Assembly (NCBI RefSeq): GCF_902809845.1
Contig: NZ_CADDWI010000013.1
Location: 930,001 to 994,000 of the forward strand
Reading direction: 5' to 3'
From: Chelativorans sp. Marseille-P2723
GTDB lineage: Bacteria; Pseudomonadota; Alphaproteobacteria; Rhizobiales; Rhizobiaceae
DNA length: 64,000 nucleotides
Shown here: positions 1-9,985 of the stretch, piece by piece
Layout of the letters: each line of letters begins with the position of its first letter
How positions within the stretch are numbered: position 1 is the stretch's first letter
The notes under the pieces: model-generated
Seen by the model: the letters and a program-made list of their open reading frames with translations, nothing else
What the model was told of the DNA's origin: nothing
Databases searched by the model: none
Position numbers and translations under genes: made by a program

Positions 1-983
1 AGCCTCCCGCCCGCGCCGGTAAGAGTACGGTCGATGGTTTTGAGCAGGCTGCCTTCGCGGCCGCCTGACAATGTGCGCGTTAATTCCAGACTGACACGAG
101 TGGCCGGGTCGATGAAAAGGCTGGCGCTGTCCTCGTCGCGCTCGGGCCGGCCAAGCGGCGGGCGTTCAGAGACTTGTGTCTTCTCGACATAAGTGACCGC
201 ACCCGCAATGGCGGAAAGCTCCGCGCGCGAGAAACGCCCAAAGCCGTCGAGCGTGGCCACTTCGTAGAAGCGGGCGAGGCGCATCTCCGCGCTCGCCGAA
301 TCAAAGAATGACGGCGGTTGCGGGCTGGCTATCCGTCCCATCGTGTCAAGAACAGGACGGAGAGCGGGGTCGTGATAGACAGGCTCGGCCAGGATGAGCT
401 CGCGCGGGTCGATGCGCAGAATGTCCGCGAGCAGACGGTCAGGCGCGGTGGCGGCGACGCGGAACACGCCTGTGGAAATGTCGATCCAGGCGAGCGCCAT
501 CTCCCCTCCGCCCTTCGCTCGACCGAGCGCCATCAGGTAATTGGCTTCGGAAGGATCTAGAAGCTTCTCCTCAGTAATGGTTCCAGGTGTGACGAGGCGC
601 ACCACGTCGCGCCGCACCACGGCCTTGTAGCCCCGTTTCTTCGCCTCTGCAGGGTCCTCCATTTGCTCGCAGACGGCCACGCGGTGGCCAAGCGCAATGA
701 GCTTTTGCAGGTAATCGTCAGCCGCGTGCACCGGCACGCCGCACATGGGGATGTCCTTGTCCTGATATTTACCGCGGCGGGTGAGCGTGATGCCGAGCGC
801 GCGGCTCGCCACCTCCGCATCCTCGAAGAACAGCTCGTAGAAATCTCCCATGCGATAGAACAGCAGGCAATCGTTGTTGGCCGCCTTGATTTCGAGATAT
901 TGCCGCATCATCGGCGTCGCGCCGGTGGTGGGCAGCGAGGCACCTGCGCCACGGCGTTTACGGATTGGCGTCTGTTCGTTCAA
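1..983 (-). CDS. mutS: DNA mismatch repair protein MutS (N-terminal part; 3' end outside window)
   Basis: Only the first 327 or so residues are present, because the gene runs off the left edge. The translation opens with the MutS domain I pattern ([21 protein letters not shown], then GDFYELF), which carries the Phe-X-Glu mismatch-wedge motif, and continues through the connector domain ([15 protein letters not shown]) into the lever region ([11 protein letters not shown]). MutS dimers recognise mismatches and small loops and recruit MutL. The start chosen is TTG at 983: no ATG fits before the conserved region, and GAGGGG lies at ribosome-binding distance. The gene is divergent from maeB, with about 135 bp between the starts to hold both promoters. 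The ATPase domain cannot be checked. Confidence 0.95.
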   Translation of the reverse strand, partial: MNEQTPIRKRRGAGASLPTTGATPMMRQYLEIKAANNDCLLFYRMGDFYELFFEDAEVASRALGITLTRRGKYQDKDIPMCGVPVHAADDYLQKLIALGHRVAVCEQMEDPAEAKKRGYKAVVRRDVVRLVTPGTITEEKLLDPSEANYLMALGRAKGGGEMALAWIDISTGVFRVAATAPDRLLADILRIDPRELILAEPVYHDPALRPVLDTMGRIASPQPPSFFDSASAEMRLARFYEVATLDGFGRFSRAELSAIAGAVTYVEKTQVSERPPLGRPERDEDSASLFIDPATRVSLELTRTLSGGREGSLLKTIDRTLTGAGGR

Positions 984-1118
984 GAATCGCGCCCCTCGTA
1001 AAAATTGTTGTTGGTCCTGACTGGCCCATTTACCTGAGCGAAGTGTAGCCTTATGCACCTGAGAACGGCAAAACTCCACAGAAGTCCATCATTGCCGGTA
1101 AGGGGAGGTGCAAGAGGA

Positions 1119-3404
1119 ATGGCAGACGCGGATAAGCTTGAACAGGATAGCCCTTCGGTGAGTTCACAGGAAGCATTGGACTTCCACTCCAGCGGGCGCC
1201 CGGGCAAGCTTGAGATCAGTCCAACCAAGCCCATGGCAACGCAACGCGACCTGTCGCTGGCTTATTCGCCAGGCGTTGCGGTACCGGTGGAAGCCATCGC
1301 CAAGGACCCAAGCCGCGCTTTCGATTACACGACTCGCGGCAACCTCGTTGCCGTCATCTCCAATGGCACAGCGATTCTCGGGCTTGGCAATCTGGGCGCT
1401 CTTGCCTCGAAGCCGGTGATGGAAGGAAAGGCAGTCCTGTTCAAGCGCTTTGCCGATGTCGACTCCATCGATCTGGAGGTCGACACGGAGGATGTTGAGG
1501 AGTTCATCAACTCCGTGCGTTTTCTTGGCCCCTCCTTCGGTGGCATCAACCTTGAAGATATCAGGGCCCCTGACTGCTTCGTCATCGAGCAGCGCCTGCG
1601 CGAACTGATGGACATCCCGGTCTTCCACGACGATCAGCACGGAACCGCAATCATTGCCGCGGCTGGCCTCATCAATGCGTTGGAACTGACCGGCCGCGAC
1701 ATCAAGACTGCAAAGCTTGTCTGCAACGGAGCAGGCTCGGCCGGCATCGCCTGCATCGAACTGGTAAAGTCGATGGGTTTTGCTCCCGAGAACGTAATTC
1801 TCTGCGATACAAAAGGCGTGGTCTACAAGGGCCGCACCGAAGGCATGAACCAGTGGAAATCGGCGCACGCTGTGGAGACGGACAAGCGTACCCTGGCCGA
1901 GGCGCTGGACGGAGCCGACATCTTCTTCGGGCTTTCGGCAAAGGGCGCGCTGACCGCCGACATGGTACGATCCATGGCCAAGAACCCGATCATCTTCGCC
2001 ATGGCCAATCCGGACCCTGAAATCACGCCGGAGGAGGTGGCGGAAATCCGCACTGACGCCATCATGGCGACTGGGCGCTCGGATTATCCGAACCAGGTCA
2101 ACAACGTTTTGGGATTCCCTTACATCTTCCGTGGCGCGTTAGACGTGCGAGCCACCACGATCAACGATGAGATGAAGGTGGCGGCAGCCGAGGCACTGGC
2201 TGCGCTGGCCCGTCAGGACGTGCCGGATGACGTGGCTGCTGCCTACCAGGGCAATCGGCCAAAATATGGGCCCAATTACATCATTCCAGTGCCGTTTGAT
2301 CCGCGCCTGATCACGTCCGTGCCGCCCGCTGTCGCAAAAGCAGCGATCGAAACAGGCGTTGCCCGGCGGCCGATCCTCGACATGGAACAGTATGTCAACG
2401 AGCTGTCGGCGCGCCGAGATCCCATTGCCTCGACATTGCAGCGAATTCACGACCGCGTGCGACGCCGGCCCAAGCGCATCGTCTTCACCGAGGGCGAGGA
2501 AGAGCAGATGATGCGGGCCGCTGTTTCCTATGTGAACCAGAGGCTCGGGACAGCCATTCTCCTTGGCCGCGACGATGTCATCCGCAACAATGCCGCCAAT
2601 GCAGGCGTCGATCTTTCCCGGCCCGGCATCGAGATCATCAATGCTCGCCTGTCCCGGCGCAATGCAATTTACACTGACTACCTCTACGAGCGCTTGCAGC
2701 GTAAGGGTTATCTCTTCCGCGACTGCCAGCGCCTCATCAACAACGATCGCAACCACTTCGCGGCCTGTATGGTGGCGCTGGGCGATGCGGATGGCATGGT
2801 GACGGGTGTCACCCGGAACTATTCGACCGCGCTCGATGACGTGCGCCGCGTGATCGATGCGCGGCCCGGACACCGCGTTATCGGCGTGTCCATCGTGCTT
2901 GCGCGCGGGCGTACCGTCCTCGTGGCCGATACTGCAGTGCACGACATGCCCGATGCCGAGCAGATAGCCGATATCGCAGAGGAGGCCGCCAATTTCGCCC
3001 GCCGGATGGGATACGAGCCGCGAGTGGCGATGCTCGCCTATTCCACCTTCGGGCATCCTCCCGGCGAGCGGTCGGAAAAGGTGCAGGAGGCCGTGCAGAT
3101 CCTCAACAAGAGGCGCGTCGATTTCGAGTATGACGGCGAAATGGCTGCCGACGTAGCGCTCAATCCGCGCATCATGAAGCAGTATCCCTTCTGCCGCCTG
3201 TCCGGGCCTGCAAACGTACTGGTGATGCCGGCTTTTCACTCGGCTTCCATCTCCACCAAGATGCTGCAGGAGCTTGGCGGCTCGACGGTCATCGGACCGC
3301 TGCTCGTAGGGCTCAACAAACCCGTGCAGATCGTATCGCTCAACGCCAAGGATTCCGATATCGTCAATATGGCGGCAATCGCGGCCTATAGTGCCGCGAC
3401 CTGA
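1119..3404 (+). CDS. maeB: NADP-dependent malic enzyme with C-terminal phosphotransacetylase-like domain
   Basis: The 761-residue protein has the two-part architecture of MaeB/Tme. The N-terminal half is the malic enzyme: malic domain with SPGVAVPVEAIA and SNGTAILGLGNLG, then an NAD(P)-binding fold with GAGSAGIACIELV. The C-terminal half (about residue 430 on) resembles phosphate acetyltransferase, which in this family is regulatory (acetyl-CoA sensing) rather than catalytic. It decarboxylates malate to pyruvate, feeding gluconeogenesis and NADPH supply. The ATG at 1119 has GGAGG and AGAGGA just upstream and matches the family N-terminus; an in-frame ATG 66 nt further upstream lacks such support. 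NAD versus NADP preference cannot be told from sequence alone. The gene is monocistronic and divergent from mutS. Confidence 0.95.
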   Translation: MADADKLEQDSPSVSSQEALDFHSSGRPGKLEISPTKPMATQRDLSLAYSPGVAVPVEAIAKDPSRAFDYTTRGNLVAVISNGTAILGLGNLGALASKPVMEGKAVLFKRFADVDSIDLEVDTEDVEEFINSVRFLGPSFGGINLEDIRAPDCFVIEQRLRELMDIPVFHDDQHGTAIIAAAGLINALELTGRDIKTAKLVCNGAGSAGIACIELVKSMGFAPENVILCDTKGVVYKGRTEGMNQWKSAHAVETDKRTLAEALDGADIFFGLSAKGALTADMVRSMAKNPIIFAMANPDPEITPEEVAEIRTDAIMATGRSDYPNQVNNVLGFPYIFRGALDVRATTINDEMKVAAAEALAALARQDVPDDVAAAYQGNRPKYGPNYIIPVPFDPRLITSVPPAVAKAAIETGVARRPILDMEQYVNELSARRDPIASTLQRIHDRVRRRPKRIVFTEGEEEQMMRAAVSYVNQRLGTAILLGRDDVIRNNAANAGVDLSRPGIEIINARLSRRNAIYTDYLYERLQRKGYLFRDCQRLINNDRNHFAACMVALGDADGMVTGVTRNYSTALDDVRRVIDARPGHRVIGVSIVLARGRTVLVADTAVHDMPDAEQIADIAEEAANFARRMGYEPRVAMLAYSTFGHPPGERSEKVQEAVQILNKRRVDFEYDGEMAADVALNPRIMKQYPFCRLSGPANVLVMPAFHSASISTKMLQELGGSTVIGPLLVGLNKPVQIVSLNAKDSDIVNMAAIAAYSAAT

Positions 3405-3522
3405 TCAGGGCAAGTATGCCCAACTGGCATGGTGCCGTGTACGATCACGGAACCACCTTACGTTGTGTCTGACTTTCGCAGGGCGGCGGCCGTCCAACGG
3501 CTTTATTTATCGCCCCGCAACC

Positions 3523-4401
3523 TCACGTGCCGAAGCGCTCAGCCTGCGAGCCGTAATACGCGATGTACCGCTCCGAAATGGCTTCCACCGGCAGAATGAC
3601 GAGCACGTCCGTTGTGAAGAATTCATGGTCGATGACGCAACCGTCCGCAAATTTGGCGCCTAGCCGCAAATAACCTTTGATGAGCGGCGGCATGGCCGCC
3701 AGCGCGGCTCTGGCATTCACCGCCTCTTTTGGCATCATGTCCATTGAAACGTATTTGCTGTGCCTGGCGCGCGCATACCACTCACCATCGACCCGGCAGA
3801 AATGATGAAGGAAGGACAGCGCCTGTGCATGGGCCGCCGCTATCGTGCCGGGGAAGGAGGCACAGCCTGTCATCACATCGATGTTCGCAAGCTGACAATA
3901 GGCCCAGATACCCTGCCATAGAAGCTCGATGGTGCGTTTTGAGCGATAGGGAGGCAGGACGCAGGAACGGCCGAGCTCCAGAAAGCGCCGCGTCCGATGA
4001 CGCTCAATCAGGGGGCCAAGCTCGAACTCGTCCTCGGAGTAGAACCCTCCTGAGGCAAGGGCTCTCTCCTGCGGCAGCAGCCTGTATGTGCCGACGACCC
4101 TTTCGGTAACGGGTTCCGGAAGCGACGTGTCGACCACCAGCAAGTGGTCACAGTGCGGGTCGAAGCGATCGGCATCACGCTCATCCGAAACCTGATTGCC
4201 CGGAAGGCGGGCGCCAAGCTCCTGATGGAAGACCTTGAAGCGCAATGCCTGTGCCGCTGCGATCTCTTCAGGGTCAACCGCCAAGCGTACCTCCAAAGTG
4301 CCGAGGCGGCCAAGCAGATTGCTCTCGGACATGGTTGCGGTAGCGTTCTCAACGAGCGCCAGCCTGTCCGCTCCATCACGATAGGTAGTCCGTTCCAGCA
4401 T
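3523..4401 (-). CDS. olsB: L-ornithine N(alpha)-acyltransferase (OlsB-type, GNAT fold)
   Basis: A 292-residue protein with the OlsB signature: LGTLEVRLAVDPEEIAAAQ, ALRFKVFHQELGA, then DPHCDHLLVVD, VGTYRLLPQE and ELGRSCVLPPYR. OlsB transfers a 3-hydroxyacyl group from acyl-ACP to the alpha-amino group of ornithine, the first step of ornithine-lipid synthesis at the cytoplasmic membrane. No olsA partner is seen nearby, which is common in rhizobia. The ATG at 4401 was chosen because it follows AGGGG and matches the usual N-terminus; a longer frame upstream is Cys-rich and unlike the family. It is divergent from the beta-oxidation operon. Automatic annotation often calls this family hemolysin-like or GNAT acyltransferase. 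Confidence 0.88.
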   Translation of the reverse strand: MLERTTYRDGADRLALVENATATMSESNLLGRLGTLEVRLAVDPEEIAAAQALRFKVFHQELGARLPGNQVSDERDADRFDPHCDHLLVVDTSLPEPVTERVVGTYRLLPQERALASGGFYSEDEFELGPLIERHRTRRFLELGRSCVLPPYRSKRTIELLWQGIWAYCQLANIDVMTGCASFPGTIAAAHAQALSFLHHFCRVDGEWYARARHSKYVSMDMMPKEAVNARAALAAMPPLIKGYLRLGAKFADGCVIDHEFFTTDVLVILPVEAISERYIAYYGSQAERFGT

Positions 4402-4538
4402 CAACCCCTGCACGGCTGATTCTCCCCTTATGGTGTTGCAATGGGGAGTTATGATTTCGCTGCAACAGCAGGATGACAGGAATTGCCGTTGCTTACAATT
4501 GCCCTGGTCCGCCGAAGCTGGCATTCCCCACAAAGGCA

Positions 4539-4560
4539 TTGACGTTTACGCAAAGGTAAA
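4539..4560. promoter_or_regulatory. Imperfect palindrome resembling a MerR-family (LiuR-type) operator
   Basis: A 22-bp element, TTGACGTTTACG followed by CAAAGGTAAA, matches its own reverse complement at 16 of 22 positions. It lies in the olsB / acyl-CoA dehydrogenase divergent region, about 125 bp before the dehydrogenase start. TTTACGT-rich palindromes are the operator type reported for the MerR regulator LiuR, which controls branched-chain and fatty-acid oxidation in many proteobacteria. The link is inferred from the pattern and the downstream genes; no MerR regulator gene lies in the window. The element begins with a -35-like TTGACG. Confidence 0.45.
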
Positions 4561-4684
4561 AGTTTGCTATGGAAATCCTGGACTGCAGGTGGGACTCTCC
4601 TCGTGCTTGGCCATAAAGCAGAAAGGCTGATCCACCTGGACGCTACAGCGCCTGCTTCTGGCGCATCTGCTGTAGGAGGAAGAC

Positions 4685-6478
4685 GTGCCGATCTACCGGG
4701 CCCCTTTGCACGATACCAGCTTCATCATTCGCGACGTCCTAGATTATCAGCGCTTCGATAATCTGCGCGGCTTCAGCGAAGTGTCGCCGGATCTGGTGGA
4801 AGCTATTCTGGAAGAAGGTGCAAAGCTGGCGGAGAACGTCCTGCAGCCGCTCAACCAGGTTGGCGATGCTGAAGGGTGCGTTCGACACGAGGATGGCACT
4901 GTTTCTACCCCCGAAGGGTTTTCTGAGGCGTACCGGCAATATTGCGAAGGCGGCTGGATGGGCCTGTCGGCGCCATCCGAATATGGTGGCCAGGACCTGC
5001 CCTATCTGGTGCAATCGGCGGTCGGCGAATATTTCTCCTCTGCCAATATGGCGCTGATGATGTATCCAGGCCTCACGCAAGGCGCGGTGGCGGCCATACT
5101 TGCTCATGGAAACGAGGAACAGAAGCGGCTTTTCGTTCCAAAAATGGTCGAGGGAAGATGGTCGGGGACCATGAACCTGACCGAACCGCATTGCGGTACG
5201 GATCTAGGGCTGCTGCGCACCAAGGCAGTGCCGGCGGGCGACGGCACCTACAGAATCTTTGGCCAGAAGATCTTTATATCCGCCGGCGAACACGATCTGA
5301 CCGAGAATATCATCCATCTGGTGCTTGCGCGCATAGAGGGCGCGCCCCAGGGCAGCCGGGGCATATCCCTCTTCATCGTGCCGAAACGGAAGCTCGATGC
5401 AAATGGCAATCCGGCAGGGGCTAATGGCGTCTCCTGTGGCTCAATCGAAGAGAAGATGGGCATCCATGGCAACGCCACCTGCGTCATGAATTACGACGAT
5501 GCGGAAGGCTTTCTGCTGGGTGAGGAGCATGGCGGGCTGAGGGCAATGTTCACGATGATGAACGAGGCGCGCCTGGGCGTCGGCCTTCAAGGCCTCGCGG
5601 TTTCCGAAACGGCTTATCAGAACGCGGCCGCCTATGCGCGCGCGAGGTTGCAGGGCCGATCGCTCTCGGGGGCAAAGACACCGGAGAAGATAGCTGATCC
5701 GATCATCGTTCATCCGGATATCCGCCGGATGCTCATGACCATGCGCGCCTTCAATGAGGCAGGCCGGGCGCTGCTGCTGTGGACAGCGCTCCAGTCAGAC
5801 ATCGCACATCGCAGCAGTGATGAACAAATGCGCGAGGCGGCGGAAGATCACCTGGCCTTGATGACGCCAGTAATCAAGGGTGTGCTCACAGACAAGGGAT
5901 TCGAGAATGCCGTAATGGCCCAGCAGGTGTTTGGCGGGCACGGTTACATAGAAGAGCAAGGCATGAGCCAGTTCGTACGCGATGCGCGCATCGCAATGAT
6001 CTACGAGGGTGCGAACGGCATTCAGGCGCTGGATCTCGTGGGCCGTAAACTGGCGCTGAACGGCGGCCGGGCCGTGGCGACGTTCTTTGCCACTGTCGGC
6101 GGGTTCTGCGAGACGCAGCGCCAGGACGAGGAGATGGCACCCTACACCAAGGCCCTGAAAAAGGGGTTGAACGACCTTCAGGCCGCCACGCAATGGCTCA
6201 TGCAGAATGGAGCGGAGAAGCCGGACAATGCAGGCGCGGCTGCGTATGACTACATGCATCTCATCGGTCTGGTGGCGCTTGGCTACATGTGGGGCAGGAT
6301 GGTGAAGTCTGCGCAGGAAAAGCTTGTATCGGCCGCCGAGGATGCAGATTTCCTTAGGGCAAAGCTCGTCCTCGGGCGCTTCTTCATGGAGCGGATCATG
6401 CCGGAAACCAGTGCCTATCTTGCGCGGATTTCATCCGGTGCCGATACCATCATGGAGCTTCCTGACGAGGCGTTCTAA
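4685..6478 (+). CDS. Acyl-CoA dehydrogenase with C-terminal extension (FadE-like)
   Basis: The 597-residue protein is longer than the usual 380-residue acyl-CoA dehydrogenase, as expected for the subfamily with an extra C-terminal domain that acts on longer acyl chains. Typical segments are MNLTEPHCGTDLG, VMAQQVFGGHGYIEEQG and IYEGANGIQALDL; the Glu in YEG (about residue 441) is at the family's catalytic base position. It oxidises acyl-CoA to trans-2-enoyl-CoA and passes electrons to ETF. The start is GTG at 4685 behind a strong AGGAGG 7-8 nt upstream. It is first in an operon with thiolase (64 bp gap) and FadJ, so the three make one beta-oxidation set. Exact chain-length specificity cannot be read. 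Confidence 0.93.
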   Translation: MPIYRAPLHDTSFIIRDVLDYQRFDNLRGFSEVSPDLVEAILEEGAKLAENVLQPLNQVGDAEGCVRHEDGTVSTPEGFSEAYRQYCEGGWMGLSAPSEYGGQDLPYLVQSAVGEYFSSANMALMMYPGLTQGAVAAILAHGNEEQKRLFVPKMVEGRWSGTMNLTEPHCGTDLGLLRTKAVPAGDGTYRIFGQKIFISAGEHDLTENIIHLVLARIEGAPQGSRGISLFIVPKRKLDANGNPAGANGVSCGSIEEKMGIHGNATCVMNYDDAEGFLLGEEHGGLRAMFTMMNEARLGVGLQGLAVSETAYQNAAAYARARLQGRSLSGAKTPEKIADPIIVHPDIRRMLMTMRAFNEAGRALLLWTALQSDIAHRSSDEQMREAAEDHLALMTPVIKGVLTDKGFENAVMAQQVFGGHGYIEEQGMSQFVRDARIAMIYEGANGIQALDLVGRKLALNGGRAVATFFATVGGFCETQRQDEEMAPYTKALKKGLNDLQAATQWLMQNGAEKPDNAGAAAYDYMHLIGLVALGYMWGRMVKSAQEKLVSAAEDADFLRAKLVLGRFFMERIMPETSAYLARISSGADTIMELPDEAF

Positions 6479-6542
6479 TCTTTATTCTGATCTTTTATGT
6501 CATCGGGGCGGATTTGCCGCGCTGAAACGAGAGGAGACTGGA

Positions 6543-7751
6543 ATGGCTGACGCCTATGTCTATGACGCTGTGCGAAGCCCCCGCGGGCGCGGCAAGAAGG
6601 ACGGCTCGCTGCATGAGGTACCGGCTGTGCGGCTTGCAGCGAAGATGCTTGAGGCGGTGCGTAACCGCAACGGGCTCGACACAAAGCTCGTAGACGACAT
6701 TATCTTTGGCTGCGTCGATCCTGTAGGCGAGGCGGGGTCGGTCATCCCTCGTGCGGCCGCATTTGAAGCTGGGTACGACAACCGCGCTCCAGGCATGCAG
6801 ATTTCGCGTTTTTGCGCCTCCGGTCTCGACGCCATCAATCTGGGTGCTGCCAAGATCGCCGGCGGGTCCGATGAGATCGTGATCGCTGGCGGCGTGGAGT
6901 CCATGTCGCGCGTGGGTATGGGAGCATCGGGCGGCGCATGGTTCATGGACCCATCTGTCGGTTTGCCGGCCTATTTCGTGCCGCAGGGAGTTTCGGCAGA
7001 TCTGATCGCAACCAAATACGGCTTCTCGCGTGACGATGTGGACGCCTATGCCGTGGAGAGCCAGAGGCGGGCGAAGCAGGCATGGGAGGAAGGCTGGTTC
7101 AAGGACTCAGTGGTGCCAATCAAGGACCAGAACGGCCTTACCATCCTCGATCATGACGAGCATATGCGCCCCGACACGGATATGCAGGCGCTCGCCGCTC
7201 TCAATCCGTCCTTTACGGCGATGGGCGAGATGGGGGGCTTCGATGCCGTCGCCGTGCAGCGCTATCCGGAACTTGAAAGCATCGATCATGTCCACCACGC
7301 GGGAAACTCGTCCGGCATTGTGGATGGAGCTGCCGCCGTGCTCCTCGGTTCGAAGAAGGCAGGCAAGGCGATGGGTCTGAAGCCGCGCGCCAGGATTCGC
7401 GCCTTCACCAATATCGGCTCGGAGCCCGCAATTATGCTGACAGGGCCGGTGGACGTGACGGAGAAGCTGTTGAAGAAGGCGCGAATGACGCTCTCCGACA
7501 TCGACCTGTTTGAACTGAACGAAGCTTTTGCCTCTGTGGTGCTGCGCTACATTCAGGCTTTCGACATTGATCGGGAGAAGATCAATGTGAATGGCGGCGC
7601 CATTGCAATGGGCCATCCGCTGGGCGCAACCGGTGCAATGATCTTCGGGACGGTGCTTGATGAATTGGAGCGTCGGGATCTGAATACTGCGCTGGTCACG
7701 CTGTGCATTGGCGCCGGGATGGGCACGGCCACCATCATCGAGCGGGTCTAG
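6543..7751 (+). CDS. fadA: Acetyl-CoA C-acyltransferase (thiolase, FadA-like)
   Basis: A 402-residue thiolase. The nucleophilic Cys is at about residue 91 ([13 protein letters not shown]), the His/Cys pair at about 358 (MGHPLGATG) and 388 (CIGAGMGTA), and the NEAFA motif is present. It cleaves 3-ketoacyl-CoA to acetyl-CoA and a shortened acyl-CoA, the last beta-oxidation step. The ATG at 6543 follows GAGAGGAG and gives the family N-terminus ([21 protein letters not shown]-like start); an upstream in-frame extension lies mostly within the preceding gene. Between the dehydrogenase and the multifunctional FadJ its role in fatty-acid degradation is clearer than in PHB synthesis. fadJ starts 18 nt after its stop. 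Confidence 0.94.
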   Translation: MADAYVYDAVRSPRGRGKKDGSLHEVPAVRLAAKMLEAVRNRNGLDTKLVDDIIFGCVDPVGEAGSVIPRAAAFEAGYDNRAPGMQISRFCASGLDAINLGAAKIAGGSDEIVIAGGVESMSRVGMGASGGAWFMDPSVGLPAYFVPQGVSADLIATKYGFSRDDVDAYAVESQRRAKQAWEEGWFKDSVVPIKDQNGLTILDHDEHMRPDTDMQALAALNPSFTAMGEMGGFDAVAVQRYPELESIDHVHHAGNSSGIVDGAAAVLLGSKKAGKAMGLKPRARIRAFTNIGSEPAIMLTGPVDVTEKLLKKARMTLSDIDLFELNEAFASVVLRYIQAFDIDREKINVNGGAIAMGHPLGATGAMIFGTVLDELERRDLNTALVTLCIGAGMGTATIIERV

Positions 7752-7768
7752 GCGGAGAGGGAAACGCT

Positions 7769-9985
7769 ATGGCGGATTACGAGAACTTCATTTTCAAGAT
7801 CGACACTGACGGCATTGCGCTGGTCACCTGGGACATGCCGGACCGCTCCATGAACGTCTTCACCGAAGCGGTAATGGAGGAGATCGAGGCTCTCGTTGAC
7901 CGGGTCGCGGGCGATGATGAAATCAAGGGTGTTGTCTTCACCTCGGGCAAGGACAGTTTCTCCGGCGGCGCGGATCTGGCGATGCTGCAGAAGATCATGA
8001 GCCAGTTCCACGCGACGAAGGCCAAAGATGCGGACAAGGCGGCCCGGGAGCTGTTCGGGAATGCCGGGCGGATGAGCTGGCTCTGGCGCAAGGTGGAAAC
8101 GTGCGGCAAGCCGTGGGTCAGTGCCATCAACGGCACGTGTATGGGCGGTGCATTCGAGTTGTCGCTGGCCTGCCATGGTCGTGTAGCAGTGAATGACGAT
8201 TCAATCAGGCTTGCGCTGCCGGAGGTGAAGGTTGGCATCTTTCCCGGCGCGGGCGGCACACAGCGCGTGCCGAGGCTGGCGAACACGCAGGAAGCCCTGC
8301 AGATGCTTACCTCAGGGCAGAATCTATCGCCCAAGAAGGCGAAGGCGATGGGCCTCGTCCATGAGATCGTGCCGAAAAAGAAGCTCATAGAGGCGGCGAA
8401 AAAGCTGATCCGTGACGGGCTGGAGCCTGTCCAACCCTGGGACGAAAAAGGCTTTAAGCTGCCAGGCGGACCAGTCTACTCCCCCGCGGGCGCAAATCTG
8501 TGGCCTGCTGCCATCGCTATCCTGCGCCGGGAGACCTACGGCAACTATCCTGCGGCCGCCGCGATCCTGAAATGCGTTTATGAGGGGCTTCTGGTGCCTT
8601 TCGACACGGCCCTCACGATAGAGCAGCGCTATTTCACGCAGATTCTGCAGACGCGCGAGGCGGAGGTGATGGTCCGCTCACTTTTCATCTCGCTCCAAGA
8701 TCTGAACAAGGGCGCCCGCCGTCCGCAGGATGTGCCGGCGAGCAAGCTTCGCAAGGTTGGTGTGCTCGGCGCGGGCTTTATGGGCGCAGGCATCGCCTTT
8801 GTGACCGCGAAAGCGGGTATTCCTGTCGTGCTGATCGACCGCGACCAGGAAGCGGCCGACAAGGGCAAGGCTCATTCCGCAAAACTGATGGACGGGCTGA
8901 TCAAGAAGGGCAGGGCCACCGAGGCGGAAAAGGAAAAGCTCCTTTCGCTCATCACCGCCACACCGGATTATGCCGCGCTTGAAGGGGCGGACCTCGTCAT
9001 AGAGGCGGTCTTCGAGGATTCGGCAGTCAAAAGGGAGGTGATGGAACGGGCCGAGGCGGTGCTGAGGTCCTCCGCTGTCTTTGCCTCCAACACTTCAACG
9101 ATCCCGATCACCGATCTCGCCAGGAATTCCCAACGCCCGAAGAACTTCATCGGCATCCACTTCTTCTCGCCGGTGGACAGGATGATGCTGGTTGAGGTTA
9201 TTCTCGGCAAGAAGACGGGAGATAAGGCCCTTGCCGTTGCGCTGGACTATGTCCGGGCCATCCGGAAGACGCCCATCGTCGTCAACGATACGCGCGGCTT
9301 TTACGTCAATCGCTGCGTGTTGCGCTACATGGACGAAGCTTACTCCATGCTGATCGAGGGTGTACCGGCGCCCATGATCGAGAATGCCGCGCGCATGGCG
9401 GGCATGCCTGTGGGCCCGTTGGCGCTGAGCGACGAAATCGCAGTCGACCTCGTTCAGAAAATCATGAAGCAGACAATCCGCGACCTCGGCGAGAAGGCGG
9501 TGGACCCGCGCCGTATGGGACTGATCGACACGCTGGTGGACAAGCATGGGCGCTTTGGCCGGAAGAATGGCAAGGGCTTCTACGAGTATCCCGCCAAGCC
9601 GGCGAAGAAGCATCTTTGGCCCAATCTCAAGACGCTCTATCCGCAGCAGGATCCGGAAAAGATCGATATCGAGGAGTTGAAGTCGCGCTTCCTCTACGTC
9701 ATCGCGCTGGAAGCGGCACGGGTGATGGAGGAAGGCATCGTGATCGATCCGCGGGAGGGGGATCTTGGCGCCATTCTGGGCTTCGGATTTGCGCCCTATA
9801 CGGGTGGCCCGCTTTCCTTCATCGATGGGATCGGTGCTGCAACCTTTATCGAGCGCGCAGGGCAGTTAAAGAAAAAATACGGCAACCAGTTCAAACCGCC
9901 GAAGCTGCTCGCCGAGATGGCCCAGAAGGGCGAGCGCTTCTACGGACGCTTTGCGCCGGCAGGCGAGATACAGAAGGCCGCCTGA
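7769..9985 (+). CDS. fadJ: 3-hydroxyacyl-CoA dehydrogenase / enoyl-CoA hydratase (FadJ/FadB type)
   Basis: The 738-residue multifunctional enzyme has an enoyl-CoA hydratase domain at the N-terminus (SGGADLAMLQK, INGTCMGGAFELSLACH, LPEVKVGIFPGAGGTQR), then an NAD-binding 3-hydroxyacyl-CoA dehydrogenase domain opening with GVLGAGFMGAGIA at about residue 331, and the C-terminal dehydrogenase domains (IGIHFFSPVDRMMLVEVI, NDTRGFYVNRCVLRY). It hydrates enoyl-CoA and oxidises the hydroxyacyl-CoA to ketoacyl-CoA, feeding the thiolase encoded just before it. The start follows GGAGAGGG, 18 nt after the thiolase stop. It is last in the operon; a long stretch without a clear gene follows. Confidence 0.95.
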   Translation: MADYENFIFKIDTDGIALVTWDMPDRSMNVFTEAVMEEIEALVDRVAGDDEIKGVVFTSGKDSFSGGADLAMLQKIMSQFHATKAKDADKAARELFGNAGRMSWLWRKVETCGKPWVSAINGTCMGGAFELSLACHGRVAVNDDSIRLALPEVKVGIFPGAGGTQRVPRLANTQEALQMLTSGQNLSPKKAKAMGLVHEIVPKKKLIEAAKKLIRDGLEPVQPWDEKGFKLPGGPVYSPAGANLWPAAIAILRRETYGNYPAAAAILKCVYEGLLVPFDTALTIEQRYFTQILQTREAEVMVRSLFISLQDLNKGARRPQDVPASKLRKVGVLGAGFMGAGIAFVTAKAGIPVVLIDRDQEAADKGKAHSAKLMDGLIKKGRATEAEKEKLLSLITATPDYAALEGADLVIEAVFEDSAVKREVMERAEAVLRSSAVFASNTSTIPITDLARNSQRPKNFIGIHFFSPVDRMMLVEVILGKKTGDKALAVALDYVRAIRKTPIVVNDTRGFYVNRCVLRYMDEAYSMLIEGVPAPMIENAARMAGMPVGPLALSDEIAVDLVQKIMKQTIRDLGEKAVDPRRMGLIDTLVDKHGRFGRKNGKGFYEYPAKPAKKHLWPNLKTLYPQQDPEKIDIEELKSRFLYVIALEAARVMEEGIVIDPREGDLGAILGFGFAPYTGGPLSFIDGIGAATFIERAGQLKKKYGNQFKPPKLLAEMAQKGERFYGRFAPAGEIQKAA

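Noticed and set aside
2139-3239. 366-codon open frame antisense to maeB
   Set aside because: It mirrors the codon pattern of maeB, has no domain-like sequence and no ribosome-binding site; GC-rich genes routinely leave such open antisense frames.
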